Positions 1 through 8,183 of a stretch of DNA of 40,917 bases are shown one piece after another; position 1 is the stretch's first letter; each line of letters starts with the position of its first letter. This stretch comes from AP-16 sp036395835 (GTDB lineage: Bacteria > Pseudomonadota > Alphaproteobacteria > Rhizobiales > Xanthobacteraceae), in the NCBI GenBank assembly GCA_036395835.1, contig DASWCW010000108.1, positions 1 to 40,917 of the forward strand. Direction: 5' to 3'. Both the position numbers and the translations under genes were made by a program. The notes beneath the pieces are model-generated. The model made no database searches. It had not been told where the DNA came from and was given only the letters and a program-made list of their open reading frames with translations.

Positions 1-1
1 G

Positions 2-217
2 TGCCAAGGCCGCACCACGTTGGTTGTTGCCCACCGTCTGCAGACGATCATGCATGCCGACCGCATTCTCGTGGTCGAGAATGGCGCCGTGGTCGAGTCC
101 GGCCGGCACGAGGAGCTGTTGCGCAAGGGCGGCCGCTACGCCTCGTTCTATCGGCTCCAGCTCAAGGACCAGGCGCCCGCGCGCGAGCCGATCGCGGTGG
201 GCGCCGCGTCGGCTTGA
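2..217 (+). CDS. ABC exporter, ATP-binding end (partial)
   Basis: This is the last 71 codons of a gene that begins before the window. It reads through the H-loop motif VVAHRLQTI, then the usual tail of an exporter nucleotide-binding domain (ADRILVVENGAVVESGRHEELL, where the D-loop and Walker B would lie upstream of the window edge). The closing segment KGGRYASFYRLQLKDQ is typical of MsbA/LapB-like half transporters whose membrane domain is fused to the ATPase. Substrate cannot be told. The following FAH-family gene starts 37 bases downstream on the same strand. Only the C-terminus is seen, so the family is secure but the substrate is not. Confidence 0.85.
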   Translation, partial: CQGRTTLVVAHRLQTIMHADRILVVENGAVVESGRHEELLRKGGRYASFYRLQLKDQAPAREPIAVGAASA

Positions 218-254
218 AGATCCGGCCGCTCGGGATGCGACGAGGAGCGAGCTG

Positions 255-977
255 ATGAGCGCGGATAACCGCTATGTGATCGATCCCCCGCCGCAGCCCG
301 CGCTCGCGGTCGCCGGATCGGATCGGTTGTTTCCGGTCCGACGGGTGTGGTGCGTGGGGCGCAATTACGTCGAGCACATTCGCGAAATGGGCCAGGACGA
401 GCGCGCGCCGCCGTTCTTCTTCGCCAAGCCCGCCGACGCGCTGGTGCCCGATGGAGCGAGCATCCCCTACCCTGCGCTGACCAAGGACTTGCATTTCGAG
501 GTCGAGCTGGTCGTGGCGCTCCAGGGCGGCGGGCGCGATGTCGTGCCCGAGCGCGCGCTCGACCTCGTCTACGGCTATGCGGTCGGGATCGACCTCACGC
601 GCCGGGACCTGCAGATCGCCGCGCGCGACGTCAAGCGCCCATGGGAGATCGGCAAGGCGTTCGATGCTTCGGCGCCTTGCGGCGCGCTCAAACCGGCCGT
701 GCAAAGCGGGCATCCGGCCAAGGGCCGCATCCGGCTTGCGGTCAATGGCGCATTGCGCCAGGACGGGGACCTCGAGCAGCTGATCTGGAGCGTGCCGGAG
801 ATCATCGCCAAGCTCTCGCAGCAAGTGGCGCTCGCCGCCGGCGACGTCGTCTTCACCGGCACGCCGTCGGGCGTCGGGGCGACGGTCGCGGGCGACAAGC
901 TCGAAGCCGAGATCGACGGAATCGGCAAGCTCGCGGTGACGATCGGGCCGCCGGTCGGCAACGTGAAGGCGCGATGA
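255..977 (+). CDS. fumarylacetoacetate hydrolase family protein
   Basis: A 240-residue protein covering one complete FAH domain. This family cleaves C-C bonds in acylpyruvates or decarboxylates related keto acids, using a divalent metal in a cytoplasmic enzyme. Visible motifs are VGRNYVEHIREMG near residue 35, the metal-ligand stretch LHFEVELVVAL near residue 80, GIDLTRRDLQ near 115 and VFTGTPSGVGA near 200. Length and motifs fit the single-domain fumarylpyruvate/acylpyruvate hydrolase branch (YcgM/FAHD1-like) rather than the two-domain fumarylacetoacetase. The ATG at 255 follows GAGGAGCGAGCTG, a good ribosome-binding site. The open frame runs further upstream, but that part overlaps the exporter gene and is unlikely to be translated. 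The exact substrate is not known. Confidence 0.88.
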   Translation: MSADNRYVIDPPPQPALAVAGSDRLFPVRRVWCVGRNYVEHIREMGQDERAPPFFFAKPADALVPDGASIPYPALTKDLHFEVELVVALQGGGRDVVPERALDLVYGYAVGIDLTRRDLQIAARDVKRPWEIGKAFDASAPCGALKPAVQSGHPAKGRIRLAVNGALRQDGDLEQLIWSVPEIIAKLSQQVALAAGDVVFTGTPSGVGATVAGDKLEAEIDGIGKLAVTIGPPVGNVKAR

Positions 978-998
978 GCTCGTGCCGAGGCGGATCGC

Positions 999-2078
999 GT
1001 GAGCAAAGCCATGCCGGCGTCGGCGCGAATCCTCGAGATCGGCGACTTCCATTACGTGAAAGACGAATATCCCGAGCGCACCACGCTGTTGTGGACCGGA
1101 GGCCGTTCGCCCCTGCTCGGTAGATCGCAATATTTCGACTGCACCGCCCCGCGATTGCTGCGGGCGATGGCCGACGTGCGGGCCGGGCGCTACGATCTGG
1201 TCGTCGCCTACATGGGCCTGCGCAGCCCCTGGCATCCCCGCAATTGGCTGCGCGCGCTCGTAGCCGAGCCGACGCGGCCGCTTGCCGCGCTTAGCCGCGG
1301 GTTCGGCACAAGCTGGCTGCGCTTCGTCTCCATCCCGGTGCCGCTCGTCGTGCTCGACATGAACGACGCCTTCATCATGGGCCGGCACAATTTCTTTCTG
1401 CTCGACCAAGCCGATGTCGTCTTCAAGCGCGAGCTGCCAGTCGATCGCTGGCACATCCTGTGTCATTCGCTGCATCCAAGATTGCCGACCCGCCGCATCC
1501 GGCGGCAGCCGCGCTGGCAACAGCGCCTGGCAAAGATCCGGCCGATCGCGTTGCCGTCGCCCGCAATCGACACCGGCTTGCCGCCGCAGGACGAGTTTCC
1601 GGCAAAGACCGTCGACGTATTCTTCAGCGGCAATGTCGCGGAGAATTCCTGGGTCCGCCGTACCGGCATGGCGGAGCTCGAAGAATTGGCGAGGCGCGGC
1701 GTCAAGGTTGACGCTCCGCCCCAGCGACTGCCGCCGGAGGAATTTCGGCGCCGGCTCGCGCGCGCCTGGCTCGCTTGGTCGCCCTCGGGTTTCAGCTGGG
1801 AGTGCTTTCGCACATCCGAGGCCGCGCAGTGCCTAACGGTGCCCGTGCTGAATTATCCCACCGTCGAGCTGCACCGGCCGCTGCTCGATGGCCGGCACGT
1901 GATCTACTATCATCCCGAGCGCGGCGGACTGGTGCACGCGGTCGAAACCGCGCTGGGCGACAAGGAAAAGCTCGAGCGGATGGCCATCGCCGCGCGCGAG
2001 CATGTGCTGCGCCATCACACCCCGCGCGCGCTCGTCGATCACGTGATCGAATGCGGCTTGGCCGTGACCAAAGGCTGA
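999..2078 (+). CDS. putative glycosyltransferase (GT1/GT4-like)
   Basis: A 359-residue soluble protein that I recognise only loosely. The last third (AWSPSGFSWECFRTSEAAQ, then a tail listing PVLNYPTVELHRPLL and a helix ending in REHVLRHHTPRALVDHV) resembles the nucleotide-sugar-binding half of GT-B glycosyltransferases, where the conserved glutamates and the final helix contact the donor. The middle VFFSGNVAENSWVRRTGMAEL also suits such a fold. The start is GTG at 999 with GAGG nine bases upstream; an ATG at 1011 is the alternative. The next gene, a family 2 glycosyltransferase, begins 7 bases after the stop, so both probably act on the same surface glycan. Donor and acceptor are unknown, and another function remains possible. 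Confidence 0.55.
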   Translation: MSKAMPASARILEIGDFHYVKDEYPERTTLLWTGGRSPLLGRSQYFDCTAPRLLRAMADVRAGRYDLVVAYMGLRSPWHPRNWLRALVAEPTRPLAALSRGFGTSWLRFVSIPVPLVVLDMNDAFIMGRHNFFLLDQADVVFKRELPVDRWHILCHSLHPRLPTRRIRRQPRWQQRLAKIRPIALPSPAIDTGLPPQDEFPAKTVDVFFSGNVAENSWVRRTGMAELEELARRGVKVDAPPQRLPPEEFRRRLARAWLAWSPSGFSWECFRTSEAAQCLTVPVLNYPTVELHRPLLDGRHVIYYHPERGGLVHAVETALGDKEKLERMAIAAREHVLRHHTPRALVDHVIECGLAVTKG

Positions 2079-2085
2079 AAACCGC

Positions 2086-2802
2086 ATGGCAGCGATCAGC
2101 GTCGCGCTGATGACCCACAACGAGACCGCCGAGTTCCGCTGGCTGATGGAAGCCTTGGTGCCGGCGCTCGACGTGATCGACGAGATCGTGGTCGTCGACG
2201 ATTTCTCCGATGCGGAGTTCATTGCGGCGGTTCGCGAGTTTGAAGCCACGATGCCGCTGCGGTTCTTTCAGCGCGCGCTCGGCAAGAATTTCGCCGCCCA
2301 GCGCAACTACATGAAATCGTTGTGCCGCGGCCGGCTGATTTTTTTTCTCGATCCCGACGAGCTGCCGACCGCGCGGGTCCTGCGCGGCTTGCCCAAAATC
2401 CTGCAGATGATGGAAGCGCTCGACATCGACGCCTGCCAGCTGCCGCGGCTCAACGTGTGGCTGCCGGGCGATCGGCTCGCTCACCCGCGCAACGTCGATC
2501 TCCAGCAACAAGGACTGACCATTCTGTGGGAGGATCAGTTCCGGATGCTGCGGAACCTGCCGCACCTGCGCTGGACCATGCGGCTCAACGAATATCTCAC
2601 TGGCGTGCGCCGCGGCTACCGCTTTCCCCACAGCCTCGATTACGCCCTGCTGCACTGCAAGACGCAACGGCGGCAGGTGCGGCAGCGGGTGTTCTATCGC
2701 TCGATTCGCATGCGGCATCTCAGCCGCATGAAGAATTCGCTGCTCAAGCGCCTGCCGTGGCGGCCGCGGACCCAATGGGTCGCCGCCGACGCGCCGATCT
2801 GA
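2086..2802 (+). CDS. glycosyltransferase family 2 protein
   Basis: A 238-residue GT-A type glycosyltransferase. The N-terminus MAAISVALMTHNETAEFRW is the family 2 opening strand with the T-x-N-E signature. It is followed by IDEIVVVDDFSDAEF (nucleotide-binding acidic pair), NFAAQRNYMKSLCRGRLIFF and the D-x-D metal-binding motif in FLDPDELP around residue 90. These enzymes transfer sugars from nucleotide donors onto glycans or lipids. No membrane segment is evident. It sits 7 bases after the putative GT1-like gene, which points to one operon for a surface polysaccharide. The C-terminal region is rich in Arg. Donor and acceptor sugars cannot be read from sequence. Confidence 0.85.
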   Translation: MAAISVALMTHNETAEFRWLMEALVPALDVIDEIVVVDDFSDAEFIAAVREFEATMPLRFFQRALGKNFAAQRNYMKSLCRGRLIFFLDPDELPTARVLRGLPKILQMMEALDIDACQLPRLNVWLPGDRLAHPRNVDLQQQGLTILWEDQFRMLRNLPHLRWTMRLNEYLTGVRRGYRFPHSLDYALLHCKTQRRQVRQRVFYRSIRMRHLSRMKNSLLKRLPWRPRTQWVAADAPI

Positions 2803-2810
2803 ATGATCCC

Positions 2811-2926
2811 GTCATGGCCGGGCTTGTCCTGGCTTGTCCCGGCCATCCACGCTTTCGTTGCACGGATTCAAATCGTGGATGCCCGGCACGAGCCTGCCCC
2901 GGACTTGATCCGGGGCCGGGCATGAC
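2811..2926. repeat. palindromic intergenic repeat (GTCATGGCCGGG type)
   Basis: A 116-base element with near-complete dyad symmetry. The outer arms are GTCATGGCCGGGC and GCCGGGCATGAC, and the inner arms are ATCCACG (2845-2851) and CGTGGAT (2874-2880). It fills the gap between two converging genes. Elements beginning GTCATGGCCGGG and containing ATCCACG are, from my knowledge of the group, abundant between genes in Bradyrhizobium and relatives. In this position it could act as a bidirectional transcript end, although no T-run follows. Confidence 0.8.
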
Positions 2927-2929
2927 AGC

Positions 2930-4027
2930 TCACAGCACCATGTCGGTTGCCGGATCGATCAGGTGCATGTGGTTGAGATTGGCGTGGAGCCGCATCGGCT
3001 CGCCCGGGCCCTTCGCGCTCGACGGCTCGACCCGGCCGCACACCTCGATGCCCTTCACGGTGAAGAACACCATGGTCTCCATGCCCATCGGCTCGACGAC
3101 GTCGAGCGGGACCGTGAACTCGGAAGCGGCGTCTCGTTGCTCGCCGCGCGGCTCGGTGATGTGCTCGGGCCGCAGCCCCAGCACCAGCTCCTTGCCGACC
3201 AGCCCCTTGTACCTCGGCGCCCGGGTCTCCGGCACCGGGAACGACAGCTTGTCGGAGATCTGCAGGCTGAGCCTGGCGCCGTTTTGTTGCAGGCCGCACG
3301 GGATGAAGTTCATCGTCGGCGAGCCGATGAAGCCCGCGACGAACCGGGTCTTGGGCTTGTGGTAGAGATCGTTCGGCGTGCCGATCTGCTCGACGCGGCC
3401 GCCGTTCATGACCACGACCCGGTCGGCGAGCGTCATCGCCTCGACCTGATCGTGGGTGACGTAGACGGTGGTGGTCTTGACCTTCTGGTGCACGCGCTTG
3501 ATTTCGGTGCGCATCTGCACCCTGAGCTTGGCGTCGAGATTGCTCAGCGGCTCGTCGAACAGGAACACCTTGGGATTGCGGACGATGGCGCGGCCCATGG
3601 CGACGCGCTGGCGCTGGCCGCCGGACAATTGCTTGGGCCGGCGCTGCAGCAGATCGGTGATGTCGAGGATTTTCGCCGCGTGCTCGACCCGCTCGCGGAT
3701 CTCGCTCTTGGGCACCCGCCGCAGCCGCAACCCGAACGACATGTTCTCGAACACGGTCATGTGCGGATACAGCGCGTAATTCTGGAACACCATGGCGATG
3801 TCCCGGTCCTTGGGCGGGACGTCGTTGACCTTCTCGGTGCCGATGAAGATCTCGCCGCCCGAGGCTTCCTCCAGGCCGGCGATCATGCGCAGCGTGGTGC
3901 TCTTGCCGCAGCCGGAGGGGCCGACCAGCACCAGAAACTCCTTATCGGGAATTTCGAGGTTGACGTTGCGTACCGCTTCGACCTCGTCGTATTTCTTCGA
4001 CACGTTCCGCAGCGCGACCTCAGCCAT
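2930..4027 (-). CDS. sugar ABC transporter ATP-binding protein (MalK/UgpC type)
   Basis: A 365-residue ATPase of the CUT1 carbohydrate importer class, acting on the inner face of the membrane. It shows Walker A GPSGCGKST near residue 35, the Q-loop MVFQNYALYPHMTV near 80, the signature LSGGQRQRVAMGRAI near 133, Walker B VFLFDEPLSNLDAKLR and the H-loop VTHDQVEAM. The last 130 residues form the regulatory OB-type domain (VLGLRPEHI, PLDVVEPMGMET), as in MalK/UgpC. The ATG at 4027 is preferred over the one 12 bases upstream because GGTGGAG lies 6 bases before it. It is the last gene of a four-gene importer operon with its own permeases and binding protein. Substrate is unknown. Confidence 0.93.
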   Translation of the reverse strand: MAEVALRNVSKKYDEVEAVRNVNLEIPDKEFLVLVGPSGCGKSTTLRMIAGLEEASGGEIFIGTEKVNDVPPKDRDIAMVFQNYALYPHMTVFENMSFGLRLRRVPKSEIRERVEHAAKILDITDLLQRRPKQLSGGQRQRVAMGRAIVRNPKVFLFDEPLSNLDAKLRVQMRTEIKRVHQKVKTTTVYVTHDQVEAMTLADRVVVMNGGRVEQIGTPNDLYHKPKTRFVAGFIGSPTMNFIPCGLQQNGARLSLQISDKLSFPVPETRAPRYKGLVGKELVLGLRPEHITEPRGEQRDAASEFTVPLDVVEPMGMETMVFFTVKGIEVCGRVEPSSAKGPGEPMRLHANLNHMHLIDPATDMVL

Positions 4028-4073
4028 TTTGCACTCCACCCTCTGGCGCCACGGCGATCATTCGCCGCCGTGA

Positions 4074-4976
4074 TTATCCCTTGGTTGCGCCGGCGGTGAG
4101 ACCGGCGATGTAGTAGTCCATCAGGAAAGCGTAGATGATCAGCGGCGGCGCCGCGGCGATGAGCGCGCCCGCCATCAGCATGCCCCATTGGTAGACGTCG
4201 GCGCGGATCAGGCTGGTCACGGTGCCGACCGTGAGCACCTGCTGATCCGAGCTGTAGAGGAACGCCATCGGATAGACGAAGGCGGCCCAGGAAACCGTGA
4301 AGGCGAAGATGGTGGCCGCGATGATCCCCGGCAGCGCCACCGGGATGAAGATCCGGGTGAGCATCTGCAGGTGGTTGGCGCCGTCGATCATCGCCGCCTC
4401 GTCGAGCTCCTTGGGGATCGACGCGAAATAGCCGATCATGATCCAGGTGCAGAACGGCACCGTGAGGGTGGGATACACCAGCACCATGCCCCAGTAGGAG
4501 TTGAGCAGATCCAGCCCGCGCACGATCTGGAACAGCGGGATGAACAGCAGCGAATCCGGGACCAGATAGGTCAGGAAGATGCCGGTGGCGAGCACGCCGG
4601 AACCCCAGAATTTCATCCGGCCGAGCGAATAGGCGGCGAGCACGCTCACCACCATGGTGATGACCACGACGCAGACCGTGACGATCGCGGTATTCTTGAA
4701 ATAGATCAGGAAGTCGGTCTCCCCGATCAGGGTGCGGAAATGCTCGAAGGTCACCCCATCGGCGATCCACCACGGGCTGGTCGCCATGCGCGCGATCTCG
4801 GCGTTGGATTTGAGCGCGGTCACGATCATGTAGTACGGCGGCGCCAGGAAGAAGATCGCGAAAATCACCAGGAACACGTAGGACAGGATCAGCGCCCAGC
4901 GCCGGCTGCGCTGGACGCTCGCGAGCCGCCGGCCCGCGACCGCGGGGACCGAGGTGTTTGCCGTCGTCGTCGTCAT
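4074..4976 (-). CDS. carbohydrate ABC transporter permease (MalG-like)
   Basis: A 300-residue inner-membrane permease with about six hydrophobic segments, starting with ALILSYVFLVIFAIFFL. The EAA loop that docks on the ATPase is clear: ELDEAAMIDGANHLQMLTRI near residue 200. The periplasmic TFEHFRTLIGETDFLIYFKN region is typical of the MalG/UgpE family. The chosen ATG at 4976 is preceded by GGGAGGG and overlaps the stop of the upstream permease by four bases (ATGA), so translation is probably coupled. It should pair with that permease in the membrane channel of the same importer. Confidence 0.92.
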   Translation of the reverse strand: MTTTTANTSVPAVAGRRLASVQRSRRWALILSYVFLVIFAIFFLAPPYYMIVTALKSNAEIARMATSPWWIADGVTFEHFRTLIGETDFLIYFKNTAIVTVCVVVITMVVSVLAAYSLGRMKFWGSGVLATGIFLTYLVPDSLLFIPLFQIVRGLDLLNSYWGMVLVYPTLTVPFCTWIMIGYFASIPKELDEAAMIDGANHLQMLTRIFIPVALPGIIAATIFAFTVSWAAFVYPMAFLYSSDQQVLTVGTVTSLIRADVYQWGMLMAGALIAAAPPLIIYAFLMDYYIAGLTAGATKG

Positions 4977-5920
4977 CCGATTTCCCTCCCGCGCTTGCGC
5001 ACGCCGCGCAGGATGAACACCGCCGAGAGGGCCAGGATCGGGAACATGAACAGCGACACCGAGGCGCCGAGCGGGATGTCGCCGGACTCGATGCCGAGCT
5101 TGAACGCGTAGGTCGCGAACATGTGGGTCATGTTGCGTGGTCCGCCCGCGGTCATGATCCGCACGATGTCGAAATTTGCGAACGTGACGATCAGTGAGAA
5201 CAGCACGGTGATGGCGAGGATGTTGCGCATCATCGGCAGCGTGATGTGCAGGAACCGCTGCCAGGCGCTCGCCCCGTCGATCTCGGCCGCCTCGTAGAGC
5301 TCGCCCGGCACCGATTTCAGCGCCGCCAGGTACATGATCAGGAAGAATGGCGCTCCGTACCAGACATTGACCAGGATGACCGAGAACCGCGCCCAATACG
5401 GATCGCTGAGCCACGGCACTTCCTGGCCGCCGAACTGATCGATCAGCCAGTTGAAGGCGCTATGGGTCGGATCGAACAGCCACCACCAGCTCAGCGTGGA
5501 GAGCGCCAGCGGGATCACCCAGGGCACCAGCAGCATGCCGCGCCATTTGCGCTGGCCCTTGGTCGGCAGATTGTTGACGAGGTGGGCGGTGATCAGCCCG
5601 ATCAGTGCCTTGAAGAACACGGCGGTGAGCGCAAAGATCGCCGATTGCTCCGCCACCATCCAGAACGTATCGCGCCCGAGCAGGAATACGAAATTGCCGA
5701 GCCCGATGAACTTGGTCTGGGCCTTGTTCAGCATCGACAGATAGATCGAATAGAACGCCGGGTAGATGATCAGGCAGCCGACGATGGCGATGAGCGGCAG
5801 GCACATCAGCACCGCCGTGGTGGTGCGCTGCCGCATGACCCGGTGCAGCGTCGTCTTGCCCGCCCTGCGCGAGCGGACCGCCTGAGCGAGGGTCACGGAT
5901 TGCCGGGCCACGTCGGCCAT
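4973..5920 (-). CDS. carbohydrate ABC transporter permease (MalF/UgpA-like)
   Basis: A 315-residue inner-membrane permease and partner of the MalG-like subunit. A basic cytoplasmic N-terminus is followed by the first membrane segment (AVLMCLPLIAIVGCLIIYP, residues about 36-54) and the family feature FYSIYLSMLNKAQTKFIGLGNF. The EAA loop is GELYEAAEIDGASAWQRFLH near residue 215. Length is normal for the UgpA/LacF group. Its stop overlaps the start of the next permease. The preceding binding-protein gene lies 139 bases upstream, and that gap contains a GC-rich hairpin. Substrate specificity cannot be inferred from permeases alone. Confidence 0.92.
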   Translation of the reverse strand: MADVARQSVTLAQAVRSRRAGKTTLHRVMRQRTTTAVLMCLPLIAIVGCLIIYPAFYSIYLSMLNKAQTKFIGLGNFVFLLGRDTFWMVAEQSAIFALTAVFFKALIGLITAHLVNNLPTKGQRKWRGMLLVPWVIPLALSTLSWWWLFDPTHSAFNWLIDQFGGQEVPWLSDPYWARFSVILVNVWYGAPFFLIMYLAALKSVPGELYEAAEIDGASAWQRFLHITLPMMRNILAITVLFSLIVTFANFDIVRIMTAGGPRNMTHMFATYAFKLGIESGDIPLGASVSLFMFPILALSAVFILRGVRKRGREIG

Positions 5921-5944
5921 GCGCGTCAGCTCCCGATGATTCCG

Positions 5945-5960
5945 CCGCCGGAGCCGGCGG
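5945..5960 (-). other. GC-rich hairpin between binding protein and permease genes
   Basis: A perfect 7-bp stem (CCGCCGG-AG-CCGGCGG) lies in the gap between the binding-protein stop and the first permease. No T-run follows in the direction of transcription, so it is not a standard intrinsic terminator. Hairpins here often protect the upstream message so that binding protein is made in excess; that role is inferred. Confidence 0.4.
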
Positions 5961-6059
5961 ATCCTTATCGTTGTTCGAGGCAGCCGGAGAGGAAACGCGC
6001 ACCCTGTGGCTAGGGTTCGCGCCCCTCCCCGGCCCGCTCGAAGGCAGGTTTGCGCGCCA

Positions 6060-7409
6060 TCACGCGCGCAAGAAGCCCTCCAGCTCCGTTTCCGCCCATT
6101 TGACGACCTTGTCGATCGGCTCGCCGCCCTGGGTGACCTTCGACACCATGACGGTCTGGACCGCCTGGTTGTAGATCTGGGAAGCGACGTCCGGCCGCGC
6201 CGGGAACCCGGTGATGCTGGTCTGCTCGTCGCCGCGCGGCGGGTAATTGTAGACGGTGCCGAGCGGCGGCTCGACGGTCTTCCACGTGTCGAAATCGTAG
6301 AAGCTGTTGAACGACGGCAGGTCGTAGCCGTTCGACGCCGCTACCAGCTGGCGGGCGGATTCCTTCTCGGAGATGTAAACCAGCAGGTCCTTGGCGGCCG
6401 ACTTGTTGGCCGAGAAGCTCCACACGCTGTAGAAGAACGGCAGCTGCCCGACGTAGCGGCCCTTGGGTCCGCGCGGCATGTCGTGGGTCCAGCAGTTCTC
6501 CGCCACCTTGGGATTGTCCTTCTTGGCGACGCTCCAGGCGCTCGGCGGGTTCATGATGCTCGAACCCTTGCCGGTGATCAGCCAGCGATTGTTGCCGGCA
6601 TCGTCCCAGGCGTAGACCTCCTTCGGATTGAACGGCATCAGCTTCTTCAGGTATTCGAGCGCCGCCCGGGTTTCGTCGGAATTGACTTTGATGTTGTCCT
6701 TCTCGTCGATCATCATCGAGCCGTAGGAGCGGAACAAGGCGCCGACCCAATCGATCGCGTCGCTGGTCTGGCCCATCGGCAGTCCGACCGGGAAGCCCGC
6801 TTTGTGCAATTGCTCGGCGGTCTTGAGATAGAGATCCCAGTTCCAGCTGTCGACCAGCTTCTGGTCGCGGTTGTCGTTGGCCGGAAAGATCTGCGTGAGG
6901 TCGAGATTGCAGTGCTGCTTATAGAGGTCGATCCGCGAGCAGCACGGCTTGACCTGGCTGCCGACGGTGGTCGGGATGCCGCGCCACACGCCGTCGTGCT
7001 TGGCCAGATATTCGGAGACCTGGCTGATCGGGCCGTACTTCTGAATGAGGTTCTTGACGATGTCGTCGAGCGGCTCGAGCACGCGCCGATGCACGGCGAC
7101 CTGCCATGCCCGTTGGGACATGATGTCGTGACCGGTCCGCGCCTGTGCTTCGGCGCTGGCGGTCAGCAGATCCTTGTCGCCCACCGAGGTGATGTAGTCG
7201 ATGTGGACGTCGACGCTGTTCTTGGCGCCCCATTCGCTGCACAACTTGGACAGCGTATTGTTCGCGCCCGGGACCCAATGATCCCAGCAGCCCAGCGTGA
7301 GCTTGCCTGCGGCGTAGCTGGTCCTGACATACGGGGCGGCCAGAATGGACGCACTGGCGAGCGCCGCCGACTTCAATGCGGTACGGCGCGTAATTCTCGT
7401 TGCTGCCAT
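6060..7409 (-). CDS. extracellular solute-binding protein, Tat-type signal
   Basis: A 449-residue periplasmic binding protein, first gene of the sugar-type ABC importer. The N-terminus MAATRITRRTALKSAALASA carries a twin arginine followed by a hydrophobic stretch and an Ala-rich cleavage zone (about residue 33), suggesting Tat export. The mature part (KLTLGCWDHWVPGANN, then motifs such as KWAETELEGFL at the end) fits the large bacterial solute-binding family 1 of carbohydrate transporters. The ATG at 7409 is preceded by a near-ideal GGGAGGAAAACG. The frame stays open about 440 bases upstream, but without another supported start. The ligand is not identifiable; a sugar, polyol or similar compound is the family expectation. 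Confidence 0.9.
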   Translation of the reverse strand: MAATRITRRTALKSAALASASILAAPYVRTSYAAGKLTLGCWDHWVPGANNTLSKLCSEWGAKNSVDVHIDYITSVGDKDLLTASAEAQARTGHDIMSQRAWQVAVHRRVLEPLDDIVKNLIQKYGPISQVSEYLAKHDGVWRGIPTTVGSQVKPCCSRIDLYKQHCNLDLTQIFPANDNRDQKLVDSWNWDLYLKTAEQLHKAGFPVGLPMGQTSDAIDWVGALFRSYGSMMIDEKDNIKVNSDETRAALEYLKKLMPFNPKEVYAWDDAGNNRWLITGKGSSIMNPPSAWSVAKKDNPKVAENCWTHDMPRGPKGRYVGQLPFFYSVWSFSANKSAAKDLLVYISEKESARQLVAASNGYDLPSFNSFYDFDTWKTVEPPLGTVYNYPPRGDEQTSITGFPARPDVASQIYNQAVQTVMVSKVTQGGEPIDKVVKWAETELEGFLRA

Positions 7410-7937
7410 CGTTTTCCTCCCGATAACCTGCTTGATCGGCGCTGCAGGATATACACCAACATGGGCGCACCGCATAGCGGAGCGCCTTTGCGGTTTCTCG
7501 ATTGCTCGAGCATCCTGCCGAAGCCGAGCGGCAGGTGGTCGCATCGGGCGTCGTGACCCGGCCGCGAGCCGAATAGGCGGGAGGCCGCAATGCGGCACAG
7601 CGCTGCCCCACGGAACGGCTGGCCCGGGCTGGCCTCGTGATGCGGGAGATCTGCCGCTGCACAGGCGCGCCCGTCCATCGCGATCACAACCCGGCCTGCC
7701 CTGCAGAAGCCGGTGGAAGCTATGCGGCCGCAAACGAGCGCCGGATCGGACCGGGCGCTCGAACGAGGGCGGCAGGCCGGTCCTCCGGGCTGCTGCTAAT
7801 TGACCCAGCGCAAGGGAAAATAGCTCGAATCGGCTAGAAGCTCGCAAGCTCACCTATCCGCCGGAACTCCGGGCGTTCTCGCGCGTTATCGGCCTCGGAC
7901 CGCGGGCAACGCGGCTCATTCGCCCAGGGAGGTTGTT
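7410..7937. other. 528-base stretch without a confident gene
   Basis: This gap separates the importer operon (leftward) from a small rightward gene. It should hold the promoter of the importer operon; TATATC-like sequence at about 7448-7455 is a weak -10 candidate, but no convincing -35 partner was found. Several open frames cross it on both strands. None has a ribosome-binding site with a recognisable protein, and most are continuations of shadows of the binding-protein gene. I see no RNA gene or repeat in it. Confidence 0.5.
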
Positions 7938-8174
7938 TTGCGCACCCCGTCCATCCAGGTTCCCGCCCCCGACGAGGAAGTACTCGGCGAAGTGCCGCTC
8001 GCACCCTACGGGTTGACCGGCATTTCCGAAGCGCAACTGGCCCGCACTCTCGCCCGTCCGCCGCGGCCCAACCGGCCCTCGAAGCCCGAAACTTCGAAGC
8101 TGTTGCGCAGGCTCTTTCCCGATTCACCGCTGACCTTGCGGCTGTTCGGGCTTGCGGGCCTGGTGCGGCGGTAG
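7938..8174 (+). CDS. small hypothetical protein (TTG start)
   Basis: A 78-residue product I do not recognise. It starts at TTG 7938, five bases after a strong GGGAGG (7927-7932), which is the main reason to believe it. The sequence is Pro-, Leu- and Arg-rich (for example LARTLARPPRPNRPSKPETS, then a basic C-terminus ending LAGLVRR), with no signal peptide, cysteines or clear domain. It ends 9 bases before the stop of the oppositely directed livF, so the genes converge. It could be a real lineage-specific gene or a chance frame in GC-rich DNA. Confidence 0.4.
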   Translation: MRTPSIQVPAPDEEVLGEVPLAPYGLTGISEAQLARTLARPPRPNRPSKPETSKLLRRLFPDSPLTLRLFGLAGLVRR

Positions 8175-8183
8175 AACTCCCAA

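Noticed and set aside
6006..7556. A 516-codon plus-strand frame opposite the solute-binding protein
   Set aside because: The minus strand has a signal peptide, a strong ribosome-binding site and a family fit; the plus frame has none.
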